The notes: generated by a model from the sequence alone, not told the origin. A stretch of 64,000 bases of DNA from an uncultured Nocardioides sp. (GCF_947488025.1 NZ_CANKYS010000002.1:124001-188000), one strand, 5' to 3'. Shown: positions 19,077 through 28,574, numbered from the stretch's first letter. Translations and numbers: made by a program.

Positions 19077-20057
19077 CTATCGGCCGGATGACGACCGACT
19101 CACCCCGGTTTCCCGCACCCGTCGGCGGGCGAGCGCGACGGCGTTGGCGCCGATGGCGAGCAGGGCGTTGCCGTGCCCACCTCGCAGGCCGTTGTGCTCG
19201 TCGCGCGATCGCAGCACGTTGCCCGGGCCGGGAGCCACGTCGACCGTCTGGTCCTGCGCCGCGACGGCGAAGAGCGGACCGACGAGACGGTCGTACGCCC
19301 ACGGCAACGCGATGAAGCCGAGGCGCATCACCTGGTTGGCGAGGCCGACCTGTCCACCGCTGCGGCGCCCGTCGGCGACGGCCAGGGCGCGACCGGCGAC
19401 GCGCTCGGGCGTGGTGACCGGGAACGGTGGGCGCCCGGCCGCGTCGCCGTACGTCGCCGCCTGCCGGTAGATGGGTGTGTCGACGCCGCCGGGAGCGACG
19501 TACTCGATCCGGACGCCCGGGCGGTCGCGGTTGTCGACCCGGAGCTGGCGCACCAGCGCGCGGACGCCCCACTTGCTCACGACGTACGCCGCCATGTCGG
19601 GCACGGCGATGTGCCCGATGACCGAGCCGACCAGCACCAGGTTGCCGGCGCCCTGCGTGCGCAGCACGGGGAGCACGTGCCGGGCGAGGTTGACCGACCC
19701 GAGCAGGTTGGTGGCCACGACCTGGTCGAACACCTCGGCCGGCACGTCCTCCACCCGGCCGTAGGCGACCACGCCCGCGCTGCCGATGACCGTGTCGATC
19801 CAGCCGTGCTGCGCCATCACGGCCGCGACCGCGGCCTCGACCTCGTCGTCCCTGCTGATGTCGGCGGGCAGGACGGTCGTCGAGGCGGCACCGAGCGCGT
19901 CGCAGGCGTGGGCCACCCGATCGAGGGCGCCGCGACCGCGGGCGAGGAGCGCGAGGTGGTCGCCCTGGCGGGCGACGCGGTGGGCGGCGGCCTCACCGAT
20001 GCCGCTGGAGGCACCGGTGACCAGGACGACGCGTGGCGGACGAGCGTGGGTCGGCAT
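19077..20057 (-). CDS. Short-chain dehydrogenase/reductase
   Basis: 326 residues. Rossmann motif TGASSGIG at 14-21 and catalytic YVVSK follow the classical SDR pattern; the NAG-type motif is replaced by [11 protein letters not shown]-terminal extension of about 80 residues with a hydrophobic stretch ([18 protein letters not shown]) suggests membrane association, as in some lipid-active SDRs. Substrate unknown. It lies between an ABC exporter and thrS on the same strand. Confidence 0.9.
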   Translation of the reverse strand: MPTHARPPRVVLVTGASSGIGEAAAHRVARQGDHLALLARGRGALDRVAHACDALGAASTTVLPADISRDDEVEAAVAAVMAQHGWIDTVIGSAGVVAYGRVEDVPAEVFDQVVATNLLGSVNLARHVLPVLRTQGAGNLVLVGSVIGHIAVPDMAAYVVSKWGVRALVRQLRVDNRDRPGVRIEYVAPGGVDTPIYRQAATYGDAAGRPPFPVTTPERVAGRALAVADGRRSGGQVGLANQVMRLGFIALPWAYDRLVGPLFAVAAQDQTVDVAPGPGNVLRSRDEHNGLRGGHGNALLAIGANAVALARRRVRETGVSRSSSGR

Positions 20058-20085
20058 GACCGCCGGTACCCCCGCGCGGCCCCGA

Positions 20086-21939
20086 TCAGACGTCGGCGGT
20101 CGCGTCGACGGCGACGACCTGCTCCGCCGCCTCGCCGGTCTGGACCCGCCACAGGGCGGCGTAGGACCCGCCGCGGTCGATCAGCTCGTCGTGCGTCCCG
20201 GCCTCCACGACCCGGCCGGCGTCGAGGACCCAGATGCGGTGGGCGTGCCGGACGGTCGAGAGCCGGTGGGCGACCACGATCGCGGTACGCCGGGCGGTGG
20301 CATGGCGCAGCGAGCGCTGGATCGCCGCCTCGGTCTCGTTGTCGACCGCACTGGTCGCCTCGTCGAGCACCAGCACCGCGGGGTCCCGCAGCAGTGCGCG
20401 AGCCAGGGCGAGCCGCTGCCGCTGGCCTCCCGAGAGGGTCACGCCCCGCTCCCCCACCCACGTGTCCAGGCCGTCGGGCATCGCGTCGATGAAGTCGAGC
20501 GCCGCGGCCGCCTCGGCGGCCTCGCGCACCTGCTCGCGGGTGGCGCCGGGGCGGCCGTAGGCGATGTTGTCGGCGACCGATCCGGCGAACATGAAGACGT
20601 CCTGGGCGACGTAGCCCAGCGACCCGCGCAGCGAGTCCCAGTCGAGGCCGCGCACGTCCTGGCCGTCGAAGAGGACCTGCCCCTCACGCGGGTCGTCGAA
20701 GCGCAGCACCAGGCGCAGCAGCGACGACTTCCCGGAGCCGGTGGAGCCCACGATCGCGTGGGTCTCACCCGCCGGCACCACGAGGTCGATGCCGTGCAGC
20801 ACGTCGGGGCCGTCGGCGTAGCCGGCCCGGACGCCGCGCAGCTCGACCCGACCGGCCACGGGACGCTCGAGCGCCGTGGCACCGGCCGGCACGGTCACCG
20901 GCACCTGGAGCAGGCCGAGGATCCGGGCCGCCGACGCTCGCCCGCGCTGGTAGAGGTCGAGGACCTCAGCAACCTCGGTGAGCGGCCAGAGCAGGCGCTG
21001 GGTCATGAAGACCAGCACGGAGTAGAGGCCGACCTCGAGGTCGCCGCGCAGGGTCGCCCAGCCGCCCAGCAGCAACGTGCAGGTGAAGCCCGCCAGGATC
21101 GCCATCCGCACCAGCGGCACGAAGGCGGCCGACGATCGGATCGCGTCGGTGTTGGCCTCGCGGTAGGCCTGCGAGACCGACGCGACGCGGTCGCGCTCGC
21201 GGTCCTCGGCGGTGAACGCCTTGATGGTGGCGATGCCCGAGATGTTGGACGAGAGGGTGCTGGACAGGTCGGCGACGGCGACCCGGACCCGGTCGTAGAG
21301 CGGCTCGAGGCGGCGCTGGAAGACCAGCGAGCCGATCACGATCAGCGGGATCGGCAGGAAGGCCAGCACGAGCAGCTGGCCCGACGCGGCGGCGAACACC
21401 GCGCCGACGAGCAGCACGTTGAGCGCCGTCTGCAGGATCGCCGGCGCGCCGACGTCGAGGAAGCGCTCGAGCTGGTTGACGTCGTCGTTGAGCGTGGCGA
21501 GCGTCGAGCCGGCGGGACGGCTCTCGTGCCACCCGAGGTCGAGGTGCTGGACGTGGTCGTACGCCTCGACGCGCAGGTCGTGCTCGACGCCCTGCGCCAG
21601 GCCGCGCCACAGGACGCTGGCGACGTACTGGCTGACCGACTCCACGACCCACACGACGGCGTTGATCACCGCAAGCCAGCCGAGCTGCGCGAAGCGCGAC
21701 TCGACGCCGAGGACCTCGCCGACGAACGACGCGTCGCCGCGCACCACCACGTCGACGGCCGCACCGATCAGCAGCTCCGGGACGACGTCGGCGACCTTGT
21801 TGACCGTCGACGCCGCGACGGCGCCCACGAACCGGGTGCGGTAGGCCCCGTAGCGGCGCCAGAGGTCACGCAGCGGCTGGACGACGTCGGGGGCAGCATC
21901 GGGGGCAGCATCGGGGGTGGCGGGCTCGGGCACCCGCAC
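20086..21939 (-). CDS. ABC exporter half-transporter (fused membrane and ATPase domains)
   Basis: 617 residues: an N-terminal six-helix exporter domain (about 35-330) and an ATPase domain with Walker A GSTGSGKSSLL, signature LSGGQRQRLALARALL and Walker B VLVLDEATSAVD. Probably works as a homodimer pumping lipids, peptides or drugs. GTG start at 21939; the N-terminus contains a small DAAPDAAPD repeat encoded by a 12-bp tandem duplication. It lies downstream of the MerR-DICT gene on the same strand, with an inverted repeat directly in front of the start. Confidence 0.93.
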   Translation of the reverse strand: MRVPEPATPDAAPDAAPDVVQPLRDLWRRYGAYRTRFVGAVAASTVNKVADVVPELLIGAAVDVVVRGDASFVGEVLGVESRFAQLGWLAVINAVVWVVESVSQYVASVLWRGLAQGVEHDLRVEAYDHVQHLDLGWHESRPAGSTLATLNDDVNQLERFLDVGAPAILQTALNVLLVGAVFAAASGQLLVLAFLPIPLIVIGSLVFQRRLEPLYDRVRVAVADLSSTLSSNISGIATIKAFTAEDRERDRVASVSQAYREANTDAIRSSAAFVPLVRMAILAGFTCTLLLGGWATLRGDLEVGLYSVLVFMTQRLLWPLTEVAEVLDLYQRGRASAARILGLLQVPVTVPAGATALERPVAGRVELRGVRAGYADGPDVLHGIDLVVPAGETHAIVGSTGSGKSSLLRLVLRFDDPREGQVLFDGQDVRGLDWDSLRGSLGYVAQDVFMFAGSVADNIAYGRPGATREQVREAAEAAAALDFIDAMPDGLDTWVGERGVTLSGGQRQRLALARALLRDPAVLVLDEATSAVDNETEAAIQRSLRHATARRTAIVVAHRLSTVRHAHRIWVLDAGRVVEAGTHDELIDRGGSYAALWRVQTGEAAEQVVAVDATADV

Positions 21940-21940
21940 A

Positions 21941-21958
21941 GGTTAGGTGGCCCTAACC
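21941..21958. promoter_or_regulatory. Inverted repeat GGTTAGG-N4-CCTAACC immediately upstream of the ABC exporter
   Basis: A perfect 7-bp inverted repeat separated by TGGC begins 2 bp before the GTG start of the exporter. The half-sites resemble DtxR/IdeR iron boxes, but the spacing differs from the classic 19-bp site. If the exporter message is leaderless or nearly so, this would be an operator over the promoter. Could also be chance. Confidence 0.45.
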
Positions 21959-21977
21959 CGCCCCCCGTCAACGGCCC

Positions 21978-22003
21978 GCGTCAGTGGGCCGCGTCAGTGG
22001 GCC
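21978..22003. repeat. 13-bp tandem duplication at the MerR 3' end
   Basis: Two exact head-to-tail copies of GCGTCAGTGGGCC. The second contains the stop codon and last residues (AAH) of the MerR-DICT protein; the first lies just beyond. Likely a slippage event with no effect on the protein. Confidence 0.7.
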
Positions 22004-22869
22004 GCGTCGATGTAGGCGACCATCCGGTCGAAGAGCAGCGTCGCCCGGTAGAGGTCCTCGGACGCCCCGGGCGGGTCCGGCTGGGGTGGTACGTCGAGCG
22101 CGTCGCGCCAGCCGGGACGCAGGTCGTCGGCCAGCGTGGTGGCGATGCGACTGGCGTCGCGCACCACCTGCGGGTCGACCGACCAGACGGCCTCGAACGT
22201 GCGCTCGGCGGCGGGATCGGCACCCCCACCGGGGCGCTCGACCGCGACCAGGCACGCCGGCAGGTCGGCGGCGTCGCAGACGACGAGCCACTCGCGGTTG
22301 AGCGGCGACTCCGGCGGGATCGGGACCTCCACCGGGGCCCCGCGACGGGGCGGGGCGGCGTCACGCGTGTCGAAGTCGGCGAAGACGACGGCGACCTGCG
22401 CGGTCCGGGCGAGCTCGCGCCAGCGGTCGTAGGAGGCACGGAGGAACCGTTCGCGCTGGAACCCGCCGACGAGCACCGGGTCGGCGGCGCGCGCCGCGCA
22501 CTCGTCCTCGATCGCATGGCTCATCGACACGAGCGTGCGGCGCGACAGCACCTGCGGCCTGAGCAGCGGGTGGAGGCGCCGGAGCTCGGCGAACACCGAG
22601 CCCGACCGGACCTGCGGAGCCTCGGCACGGTGGACGGCGGCGGCGAGCGACAGGCCGCCACGGCGGCGCGCCAGGACGTCGAGGACGGCGTCGACATCGG
22701 CGTCGCTGTAGCGCCGGTGCCCACCGGGCTGACGACGGGGCTCCGGAAAGCCGTAACGCTTCTCCCAGCTCCGGAGCGTCGAGATGGGTACTCCCGTCCT
22801 GTGGGCCAGATCACCGATAGTGAGGGATGCGCGAGCATGGGCGTCCAAACCTTGTCCACTCCTTTGCAT
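21994..22869 (-). CDS. MerR-family regulator with C-terminal DICT sensory domain (carotenoid cluster regulator)
   Basis: About 291 residues from ATG 22869. The MerR helix-turn-helix is LTIGDLAHRTGVPISTLRSW then GGHRRYSDADVDAVL. The C-terminal half (LVSMSHAIEDECAARA, GGFQRERFLRASYDRW, FEAVWSVDPQVVRDAS) matches the DICT sensory domain, often linked to light or stress signalling; there is no B12-binding domain as in CarH/LitR. It diverges from crtE, so control of the carotenoid operon is likely. The start is uncertain: a TTG at 22848 preceded by AAAGGAGT would give a more usual MerR N-terminus. Confidence 0.85.
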   Translation of the reverse strand: MQRSGQGLDAHARASLTIGDLAHRTGVPISTLRSWEKRYGFPEPRRQPGGHRRYSDADVDAVLDVLARRRGGLSLAAAVHRAEAPQVRSGSVFAELRRLHPLLRPQVLSRRTLVSMSHAIEDECAARAADPVLVGGFQRERFLRASYDRWRELARTAQVAVVFADFDTRDAAPPRRGAPVEVPIPPESPLNREWLVVCDAADLPACLVAVERPGGGADPAAERTFEAVWSVDPQVVRDASRIATTLADDLRPGWRDALDVPPQPDPPGASEDLYRATLLFDRMVAYIDAAH

Positions 22870-22912
22870 CGTGCCTAGATTTAGTTGGAAGTGTTGCATA
22901 GGTTTGGACACC
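22840..22912. promoter_or_regulatory. Divergent MerR/crtE promoter region with paired 13-bp inverted sites
   Basis: Two 13-bp sequences in opposite orientation match at 12 of 13 bases: GGCGTCCAAACCT (22840-22852) and AGGTTTGGACACC (22900-22912), 60 bp centre to centre. Between them lie a possible crtE -35 TTGTCC (22853-22858) and -10 TAGATT (22876-22881) with 17-bp spacing. The arrangement fits binding by the neighbouring MerR-DICT dimer at both sites. Promoter elements are read by eye and not proven. Confidence 0.5.
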
Positions 22913-22941
22913 AAGGAACGGTCGAACTGCGGGAGGCACAG

Positions 22942-23985
22942 ATGATCGGCACCGATACGGACGCGGCACTGGCTCGGATCCTCGAGGACGGCCGCCGACG
23001 CGCGGCCGCGATCGACGCCCACCACGCGCTCCTGTGGGAGGCGCTGTCCGCCGCGACCGAGGGAGGCAAGCGGTTCCGCCCCGCCCTGGTGAGGGCCACC
23101 CACGACGCGCTCGGCGGCGGGTCGCCGGACGCCGCGGCCGAGGTCGGGGCGGCCGTGGAGCTGCTCCACACGGCCTTCGTCATCCACGACGACGTCATCG
23201 ACGACGACCACGTGCGGCGCGGGCGCCCCAACGTCAGCGGCACCTTCCGCGCACTGGCCGGTGTCGACGGAGCCGAGCCCGAGGTCGCCGCCGGCTACGG
23301 CCTCACCGCAGCGATCCTGGCCGGCGACCTCGCGCTCGCGGCCGCGGTCCGCACCGTCGCGCTGAGTGGTGCCCCGGCGCCGGTCGTCGGGCGGCTGCTC
23401 GACCTCTTCGACACGGCGCTGCACCGGACCGCCGCGGGCGAGCTCGCCGACGTCCGGCACTCCCTCGACCTCGCCCCCGCGACCCTCGCCCAGAGCCTGG
23501 AGATGGAGGCGCAGAAGACCAGCGCCTACTCCTTCATCCTCCCCCTCCAGGCCGGCGCGGTGCTGGCCGGGGCCGACGCGTCGACCATCGACCGGCTCGG
23601 CGAGGTCGGTCGCGCGATGGGGATCGCCTTCCAGCTCGCGGACGACCTGATCGGTGTCTTCGGCGATCCCACGCGCTCGGGCAAGAGCGCGACGTGCGAC
23701 CTGCGCACCCGCAAGCAGACGCCACTGCTGGTGCACGCGCGCACCACCTCGGCGTGGCTGCAGCTGCAGGGCTACCTCGGCCGGGAGCTGAGCGACGAGG
23801 AGCTCGCCGAGGCACGGGACCTGCTCGTGGCCTCGGGCTCCCGGCGCTTCGTCGAGGACCTCGCCGAGCGCCACTTCGCCCAGGCACGGACGGTGCTCGA
23901 CGGCCTCGGGATCCCGGCCGACCTGCTGGACGGCGTGGCCGTCCGACCGGCCGTCCTGGCCGACGGCAGCGAGGTGGCGGCATGA
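22942..23985 (+). CDS. crtE: Geranylgeranyl diphosphate synthase (polyprenyl synthase family)
   Basis: Makes the C20 diphosphate used for phytoene and, here, possibly also for prenylation. 347 residues from ATG 22942, preceded by GGGAGG at 22931. The first Asp-rich motif is IHDDVIDDD (Asp83-84 and 87-89) and the second is QLADDLIGVFGDP. First gene of a 16-gene plus-strand operon; its stop overlaps crtB as ATGA. Confidence 0.94.
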   Translation: MIGTDTDAALARILEDGRRRAAAIDAHHALLWEALSAATEGGKRFRPALVRATHDALGGGSPDAAAEVGAAVELLHTAFVIHDDVIDDDHVRRGRPNVSGTFRALAGVDGAEPEVAAGYGLTAAILAGDLALAAAVRTVALSGAPAPVVGRLLDLFDTALHRTAAGELADVRHSLDLAPATLAQSLEMEAQKTSAYSFILPLQAGAVLAGADASTIDRLGEVGRAMGIAFQLADDLIGVFGDPTRSGKSATCDLRTRKQTPLLVHARTTSAWLQLQGYLGRELSDEELAEARDLLVASGSRRFVEDLAERHFAQARTVLDGLGIPADLLDGVAVRPAVLADGSEVAA

Positions 23986-24866
23986 CGTTCTTCGTGGGCC
24001 GCAGCGCCCCCCGCAGCCTCTACGACTCGGTGTCCGAGGCGAGCTCGGCCGTCGTCATCCGCGAATACTCCAGCTCGTTCGGCCTGGCCTCGCGCCTGCT
24101 CGCCGAGCCGGTGCGCACCCAGGTCCGCAACATCTACGCGCTCGTGCGCGTGGCCGACGAGATCGTCGACAATCCCGACCCGACGCTGGACCGATCGGCC
24201 CGGGCCACGATGCTCGACTGGCTCGAGGGGGACGTCGCGCACGCGATGCGCACCGCCTACAGCGGCAACCTGGTCGTGCACGCCTTCGCCCGCACGGCCA
24301 TCGCCGTGGGCATCGAGCCCGAGATCGTCACCCCGTTCTTCACCTCCATGCGCACCGACCTCGACACCGGGTCGCACACGCAGGAGACGTTCGACCGCTA
24401 CGTCTACGGCTCGGCCGAGGTCGTCGGGCTGATGTGCCTGCGCGCCTTCCTGGCCGCGCCCGACGCGCGGCCCGACCGCGACCAGCAGTACGAGCGGCTC
24501 TCCCCCGGCGCACGGAGCCTGGGTGCGGCCTTCCAGAAGCTCAACTTCGTGCGGGACCTGTCCGACGACCACGACCTGCTGCGCCGCGACTACTTCCCCG
24601 GCCTCGACGTCGAGACGTTCTGCGAGGCCGACCGCGACCGCATCCTCGACGACGTCGACGACGACCTGCGTGCGGCCGCCGCCGTGGTGCCGACCCTCCC
24701 CCCGAGCAGTCGCCGCGCGGTCCGGGCGGCCCACGCGACCTTCGCCGAGCTGGCCCAGCGGCTGCGCGCCGCCTCGCCGGAGGAGATCCGACGCACCCGC
24801 GTCCGGGTCCCCACGCCGGTCAAGCTCCGCCTGGCCGCCAGCTCGCTGCGGGGAGGACGCTCGTGA
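23982..24866 (+). CDS. crtB: Phytoene synthase
   Basis: Condenses two geranylgeranyl diphosphates to phytoene, the first committed carotenoid step. 294 residues. Asp-rich substrate motifs are VRVADEIVDNPD and LNFVRDLSDDHDLLRRDYFP. Start ATG overlaps the crtE stop and the stop overlaps the crtI GTG, so all three are coupled. Confidence 0.95.
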   Translation: MTFFVGRSAPRSLYDSVSEASSAVVIREYSSSFGLASRLLAEPVRTQVRNIYALVRVADEIVDNPDPTLDRSARATMLDWLEGDVAHAMRTAYSGNLVVHAFARTAIAVGIEPEIVTPFFTSMRTDLDTGSHTQETFDRYVYGSAEVVGLMCLRAFLAAPDARPDRDQQYERLSPGARSLGAAFQKLNFVRDLSDDHDLLRRDYFPGLDVETFCEADRDRILDDVDDDLRAAAAVVPTLPPSSRRAVRAAHATFAELAQRLRAASPEEIRRTRVRVPTPVKLRLAASSLRGGRS

Positions 24867-26485
24867 CGCTCCGCCTGCCCGATCGCCTCAGCCGATTCGC
24901 CCCGACGCCCCGCAGGACGGGAGACGGTGCGCCCCAGCGGGTCGTGGTCGTCGGCGGCGGCATCGCCGGCCTCGCCACCGCGGCGCTCCTCGCCTCGCGC
25001 GGCCACTCGGTCGACCTCCTCGAGAAGAACGACGACCTCGGCGGCCGCGTCGGCAGCGTGGAGCGCGACGGCTACCGGTTCGACACCGGCGCCTCGTGGT
25101 ACCTCATGCCCGAGGTCTTCGAGCACTTCTTCGAGCTCCTCGGCACCTCGGCCGAGGACGAGCTCGACCTGACCGTGCTAGACCCGAGCTACCGCGTGTT
25201 CTTCGAGGGCCACCCCGAGCCGGTCGACCTGCGGCCGGACCGGGAGCACAACCGCGCACTGTTCGAGTCGCTCGAGCCCGGGGCGGGAGACCGCTTCGAC
25301 GCCTACCTGCGCTCGGCCGAGGACACCTACGACATGGCCGTGCGTCGGTTCCTCTACACGAGCTTCGACTCGCCCACGGCCTTCGTGCACCCCGACGTCG
25401 TACGCCGGACGCCGGCGCTCGGCCGGTTGCTGACGAGGTCGCTGGAGAGCCACGTCGCCGGCTCGTTCACCGACAACCGGCTGCGGCAGGTGCTGGGCTA
25501 CCCAGCGGTCTTCCTCGGCTCCTCCCCCAGCCGCACGCCGAGCATGTACCACCTGATGAGCCGCCTCGACCTCGGCGACCGCGTCCTCTACCCCCAGGGC
25601 GGGTTCACCCGGCTCATCCGGGCCATCGCCGACCTCGCGGAGAAGCACGGCGCGCGCCTGCACACCGGGGCGGCCGTCACCCGGATCCTCACCTCGGACG
25701 CAGGAGGTGGACGTCCCGTGGTGACCGGCGTCGAGCACGAGTCGGCGAGCGGGCTGCAGACGCTCGACGCCGACGTCGTCGTCGGGGCGGCCGACCTCCA
25801 CCACCTCGAGACCGCGCTGCTGCCCACCGAGCTGCAGACCCACCCCGAGCCGGCGTGGCGCGACCGCTCCCCCGGGCCCGGCGCCGTGCTGGCGATGCTC
25901 GGCGTCGAGGGCCGGCTGCCCGAGCTGCCGCACCACTCGCTGTTCTTCACCCGCGACTGGGGGCAGAACTTCGGCGACATCTTCGGCAAGGATGCCCGCG
26001 TGCCCGATCCCGCCTCGATCTACGTCTGCAAGCCGTCGGAGACCGACCCGAGCGTCGCGCCGGAGGGCTGCGAGAACCTGTTCGTGCTCGTCCCCGTGCC
26101 GGCCGACACGACCATCGGCAGCGGCGGCGACGACGGAGCGGGCTCGGAGACCGTCGAGCGCACCGCGGACGCCGCGATCGACCAGGTCGCGTCCTGGGCG
26201 GGGATCCCCGACCTGCGCGAGCGGATCCGGGTGCGCCACACCGTCGGCCCCGAGGACTTCGCCACCCGCTACCACTCGTGGCGCGGCGGTGCCCTCGGCC
26301 TCGAGCACACCCTGCGCCAGAGCGCGTTCCTGCGCCCGGGCAACGTCTCGGCCAAGGTCGACGGGCTGCTCTACGCCGGCGCGAGCACGGTGCCCGGGGT
26401 CGGCCTGCCGATGTGCCTGATCAGCGCCGAGCTCGTGCTCAAGCGGCTCACCGGCGACCGGTCGAGCCTGCCGGTGCAGGCATGA
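24863..26485 (+). CDS. crtI: Phytoene desaturase (CrtI type)
   Basis: FAD-dependent desaturase that converts phytoene toward lycopene. 540 residues. The N-terminal dinucleotide fold is VVVVGGGIAGLATAALLASR, and the C-terminal bacterial-type desaturase signature includes GLLYAGASTVPGVGLPMCL. GTG start at 24863 overlaps the crtB stop. The number of desaturation steps cannot be read from sequence. Confidence 0.95.
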   Translation: MTLRLPDRLSRFAPTPRRTGDGAPQRVVVVGGGIAGLATAALLASRGHSVDLLEKNDDLGGRVGSVERDGYRFDTGASWYLMPEVFEHFFELLGTSAEDELDLTVLDPSYRVFFEGHPEPVDLRPDREHNRALFESLEPGAGDRFDAYLRSAEDTYDMAVRRFLYTSFDSPTAFVHPDVVRRTPALGRLLTRSLESHVAGSFTDNRLRQVLGYPAVFLGSSPSRTPSMYHLMSRLDLGDRVLYPQGGFTRLIRAIADLAEKHGARLHTGAAVTRILTSDAGGGRPVVTGVEHESASGLQTLDADVVVGAADLHHLETALLPTELQTHPEPAWRDRSPGPGAVLAMLGVEGRLPELPHHSLFFTRDWGQNFGDIFGKDARVPDPASIYVCKPSETDPSVAPEGCENLFVLVPVPADTTIGSGGDDGAGSETVERTADAAIDQVASWAGIPDLRERIRVRHTVGPEDFATRYHSWRGGALGLEHTLRQSAFLRPGNVSAKVDGLLYAGASTVPGVGLPMCLISAELVLKRLTGDRSSLPVQA

Positions 26486-26492
26486 TCACCTG

Positions 26493-26846
26493 ATGAGCCT
26501 GCCCCACTGGTCCTACGTCGCCATGCTGGCGTTCTGCCTGGCCGGCACGTTGCCGCTGGTGCCCGCGTTCCGGCTGCAGGTGCTCCGGCAGCCGGGGCGC
26601 CTGCTGCTCACCATCGGTCTCGCCGGCACACCGTTCCTGCTGTGGGACCTGTGGGCCACGCACGTCGGCCACTGGTGGTTCGACGAGGACCAGACGCTGC
26701 CGTGGCGGCTGGTCGGCCTGCCGCTGGAGGAGATCGCCTTCTTCGTCGTCATCCCGGTCGTGTCGGTGCTGACGCTCGAGGGCGTGAGCGCGGCCCGGCG
26801 CGGCGTACGCCCCTGGACGCCACGGGCACGCGGGGAGGCGAGGTGA
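26493..26846 (+). CDS. Lycopene cyclase domain protein, subunit 1 (CrtYc/LcyC-like)
   Basis: 117 residues with three hydrophobic helices and the cyclase motif GLPLEEIAFFVVIP (PxEE). Half of the heterodimeric actinobacterial carotenoid cyclase that closes end rings on lycopene or elongated C50 derivatives. Starts 7 bp after crtI and is followed 7 bp later by the second half. Whether rings formed are beta, epsilon or gamma cannot be told. Confidence 0.88.
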   Translation: MSLPHWSYVAMLAFCLAGTLPLVPAFRLQVLRQPGRLLLTIGLAGTPFLLWDLWATHVGHWWFDEDQTLPWRLVGLPLEEIAFFVVIPVVSVLTLEGVSAARRGVRPWTPRARGEAR

Positions 26847-26853
26847 GGGGCAC

Positions 26854-27186
26854 GTGACCTACACCGCCATCGCCCTCGCCTGCGTGCCGCTGGCCCTCGT
26901 GCTGGACCGGTGGGTCGCCCGGACGCGCGTCACCTCGACCCGTGACTGGTGGAGCGCCTACGCGATCATCGTGTTCTTCCAGCTCCTCACCAACGGCTGG
27001 CTCACCGGCCGCGGCATCGTGCGCTACTCCGGCGATGCCATCATCGGCAGCGGACGGATCACGATGTTCGGTGACGGCCGCCTGTTCTACGCCCCGGTGG
27101 AGGACCTGATGTTCGGCTTCGGGCTGGTGCTCTGCAGCTGCGTGGCGTGGACCTGGCTGGGCCAGCGACGCGAGGTGCGCCGATGA
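26854..27186 (+). CDS. Lycopene cyclase domain protein, subunit 2 (CrtYd/LcyD-like)
   Basis: 110 residues, GTG start, about three transmembrane helices. The paired cyclase motif APVEDLMFGFGLVL (PxED) matches the second half of the split cyclase. Stop overlaps the P450 ATG as ATGA. Together with the upstream gene it forms the complete enzyme. Confidence 0.87.
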   Translation: MTYTAIALACVPLALVLDRWVARTRVTSTRDWWSAYAIIVFFQLLTNGWLTGRGIVRYSGDAIIGSGRITMFGDGRLFYAPVEDLMFGFGLVLCSCVAWTWLGQRREVRR

Positions 27187-28574
27187 GCGTGGCGACCCGC
27201 CTGCAGGCGATGCAGCCGACCGACGTCGGGGTCCCGGGTCCGACGTCGTGGGACATGGCCCGGGCCTTCCGGTCGGTCCGCGCCGACCCGCTCACCTTCC
27301 TCGGCGAGGTGTCGCAGCGCTTCGGCGACACCGTCTCCTTCCCGGTGCCCGGCGCGCCGGCCCTGCTGCTCAACGACCCCGCCGACGTCAAGCACGTGCT
27401 CCAGACCTCGGCCCGCAGCTGGGGCAAGGACACCGTCCAGTACGCCGCCCTCGCCCGGGTGACCGGGCCCGGCCTGCTCGCCTCGGCCGAACCGAGCTGG
27501 ATCGACCACCGACGCCTCGCCGCACCGGCCTTCCACCACCAGCGCCTCGAGGCGGTCGGCGACGAGGTGCGCGCCGCCGCCCGCACGGCCATCACCGCAC
27601 GGCTCGGCGGCACGGCCCGCTCGGGTGAGGTGGTCGACGTCGCCGCACTGACCCACACCATCGGCCTCGACGCTGTCGGGCGGGCGCTCTTCAGCACCGA
27701 CTTGTCCGACCAGGCCCACGACCTCCTGGCCGCCACGAGCGAGGCAGCCGACCTCGTGGTGCGGCTCGGCCGGTCGATCCTCCCCCGCGCCGAGTGGACG
27801 CCGACCCGGACCAACCTCCGGCTCCGCTCCGCACGCCGGCGCCTCGACGCCGGTGCCGCCGCGATCATCGCCGAGCGGCGGGCCCGCAACGCCCACGCCG
27901 GCGCGACGGCCCACCACGGCGACGACCTCCTCGGCCTGCTGCTCGACAGCGGCATGCACGACGGGGAGATCCGCGACGAGCTCGTGACGATGGTCATCGC
28001 CGGCCACGAGACCGTGGCCGCCGCTCTGGCCTGGACCCTGATGCTGCTGGCCGAGCACCCGGTGGCCCAACGGCGCGTGCGCGACGAGCTCGCCCGCCAC
28101 GCCGGTCCCGTGCCGCTCGTGGGTCACCGCGACCGGCTGCCGTGGACGCGCGCCGTCGTCGACGAGGCTCTCCGCCTCTACCCGCCGGCGTGGGCCATCT
28201 CGCGCCGCTCGCACCGCGACGACGAGCTCGGCGGGCGACCCGTGCCCGCCGGCACGCTGGCCATCATCAGCCCGTGGCTGGTCCACCGCCGCCCCGACCT
28301 CTGGCCCGAGCCCGAGGCCTTCCGCCCCGAGCGGTTCCTCGACGGCACCGCCCGCACCGGCTACCTGCCCTTCGGCCAGGGACCCCGGCTCTGCATCGGG
28401 CGCGAGTTCGCGCTCGGGGAGATGGTCGTCGTGCTCGCCGAGCTGCTGCGCGAGCACCGGCTCGAGGTGCCCGGCGGCCCGGGCGCGTGGACGCGCCCCG
28501 TGGCGGAGGCCAAGGTGGCCGTCCACCCCCGCGGCGGGATGCCGCTCGTCGTACGACGGACGGGCTCCCCGTGA
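27183..28574 (+). CDS. Cytochrome P450
   Basis: 463 residues. I-helix oxygen motif AGHET, K-helix EALRLYPP, and heme-binding loop FGQGPRLCIG with the axial Cys. Likely a carotenoid hydroxylase or oxidase: it stands between the cyclase and a carotenoid-type glycosyltransferase, and glycosylation needs a hydroxyl or carboxyl group. No dedicated redox partner is encoded next to it. Coupled to both neighbours by 4-bp overlaps. Confidence 0.9.
   Translation: MSVATRLQAMQPTDVGVPGPTSWDMARAFRSVRADPLTFLGEVSQRFGDTVSFPVPGAPALLLNDPADVKHVLQTSARSWGKDTVQYAALARVTGPGLLASAEPSWIDHRRLAAPAFHHQRLEAVGDEVRAAARTAITARLGGTARSGEVVDVAALTHTIGLDAVGRALFSTDLSDQAHDLLAATSEAADLVVRLGRSILPRAEWTPTRTNLRLRSARRRLDAGAAAIIAERRARNAHAGATAHHGDDLLGLLLDSGMHDGEIRDELVTMVIAGHETVAAALAWTLMLLAEHPVAQRRVRDELARHAGPVPLVGHRDRLPWTRAVVDEALRLYPPAWAISRRSHRDDELGGRPVPAGTLAIISPWLVHRRPDLWPEPEAFRPERFLDGTARTGYLPFGQGPRLCIGREFALGEMVVVLAELLREHRLEVPGGPGAWTRPVAEAKVAVHPRGGMPLVVRRTGSP

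Noticed and set aside
21941..21958. Classical DtxR/IdeR box
   Set aside because: Half-sites are similar, but the spacing between them does not match the 19-bp consensus.
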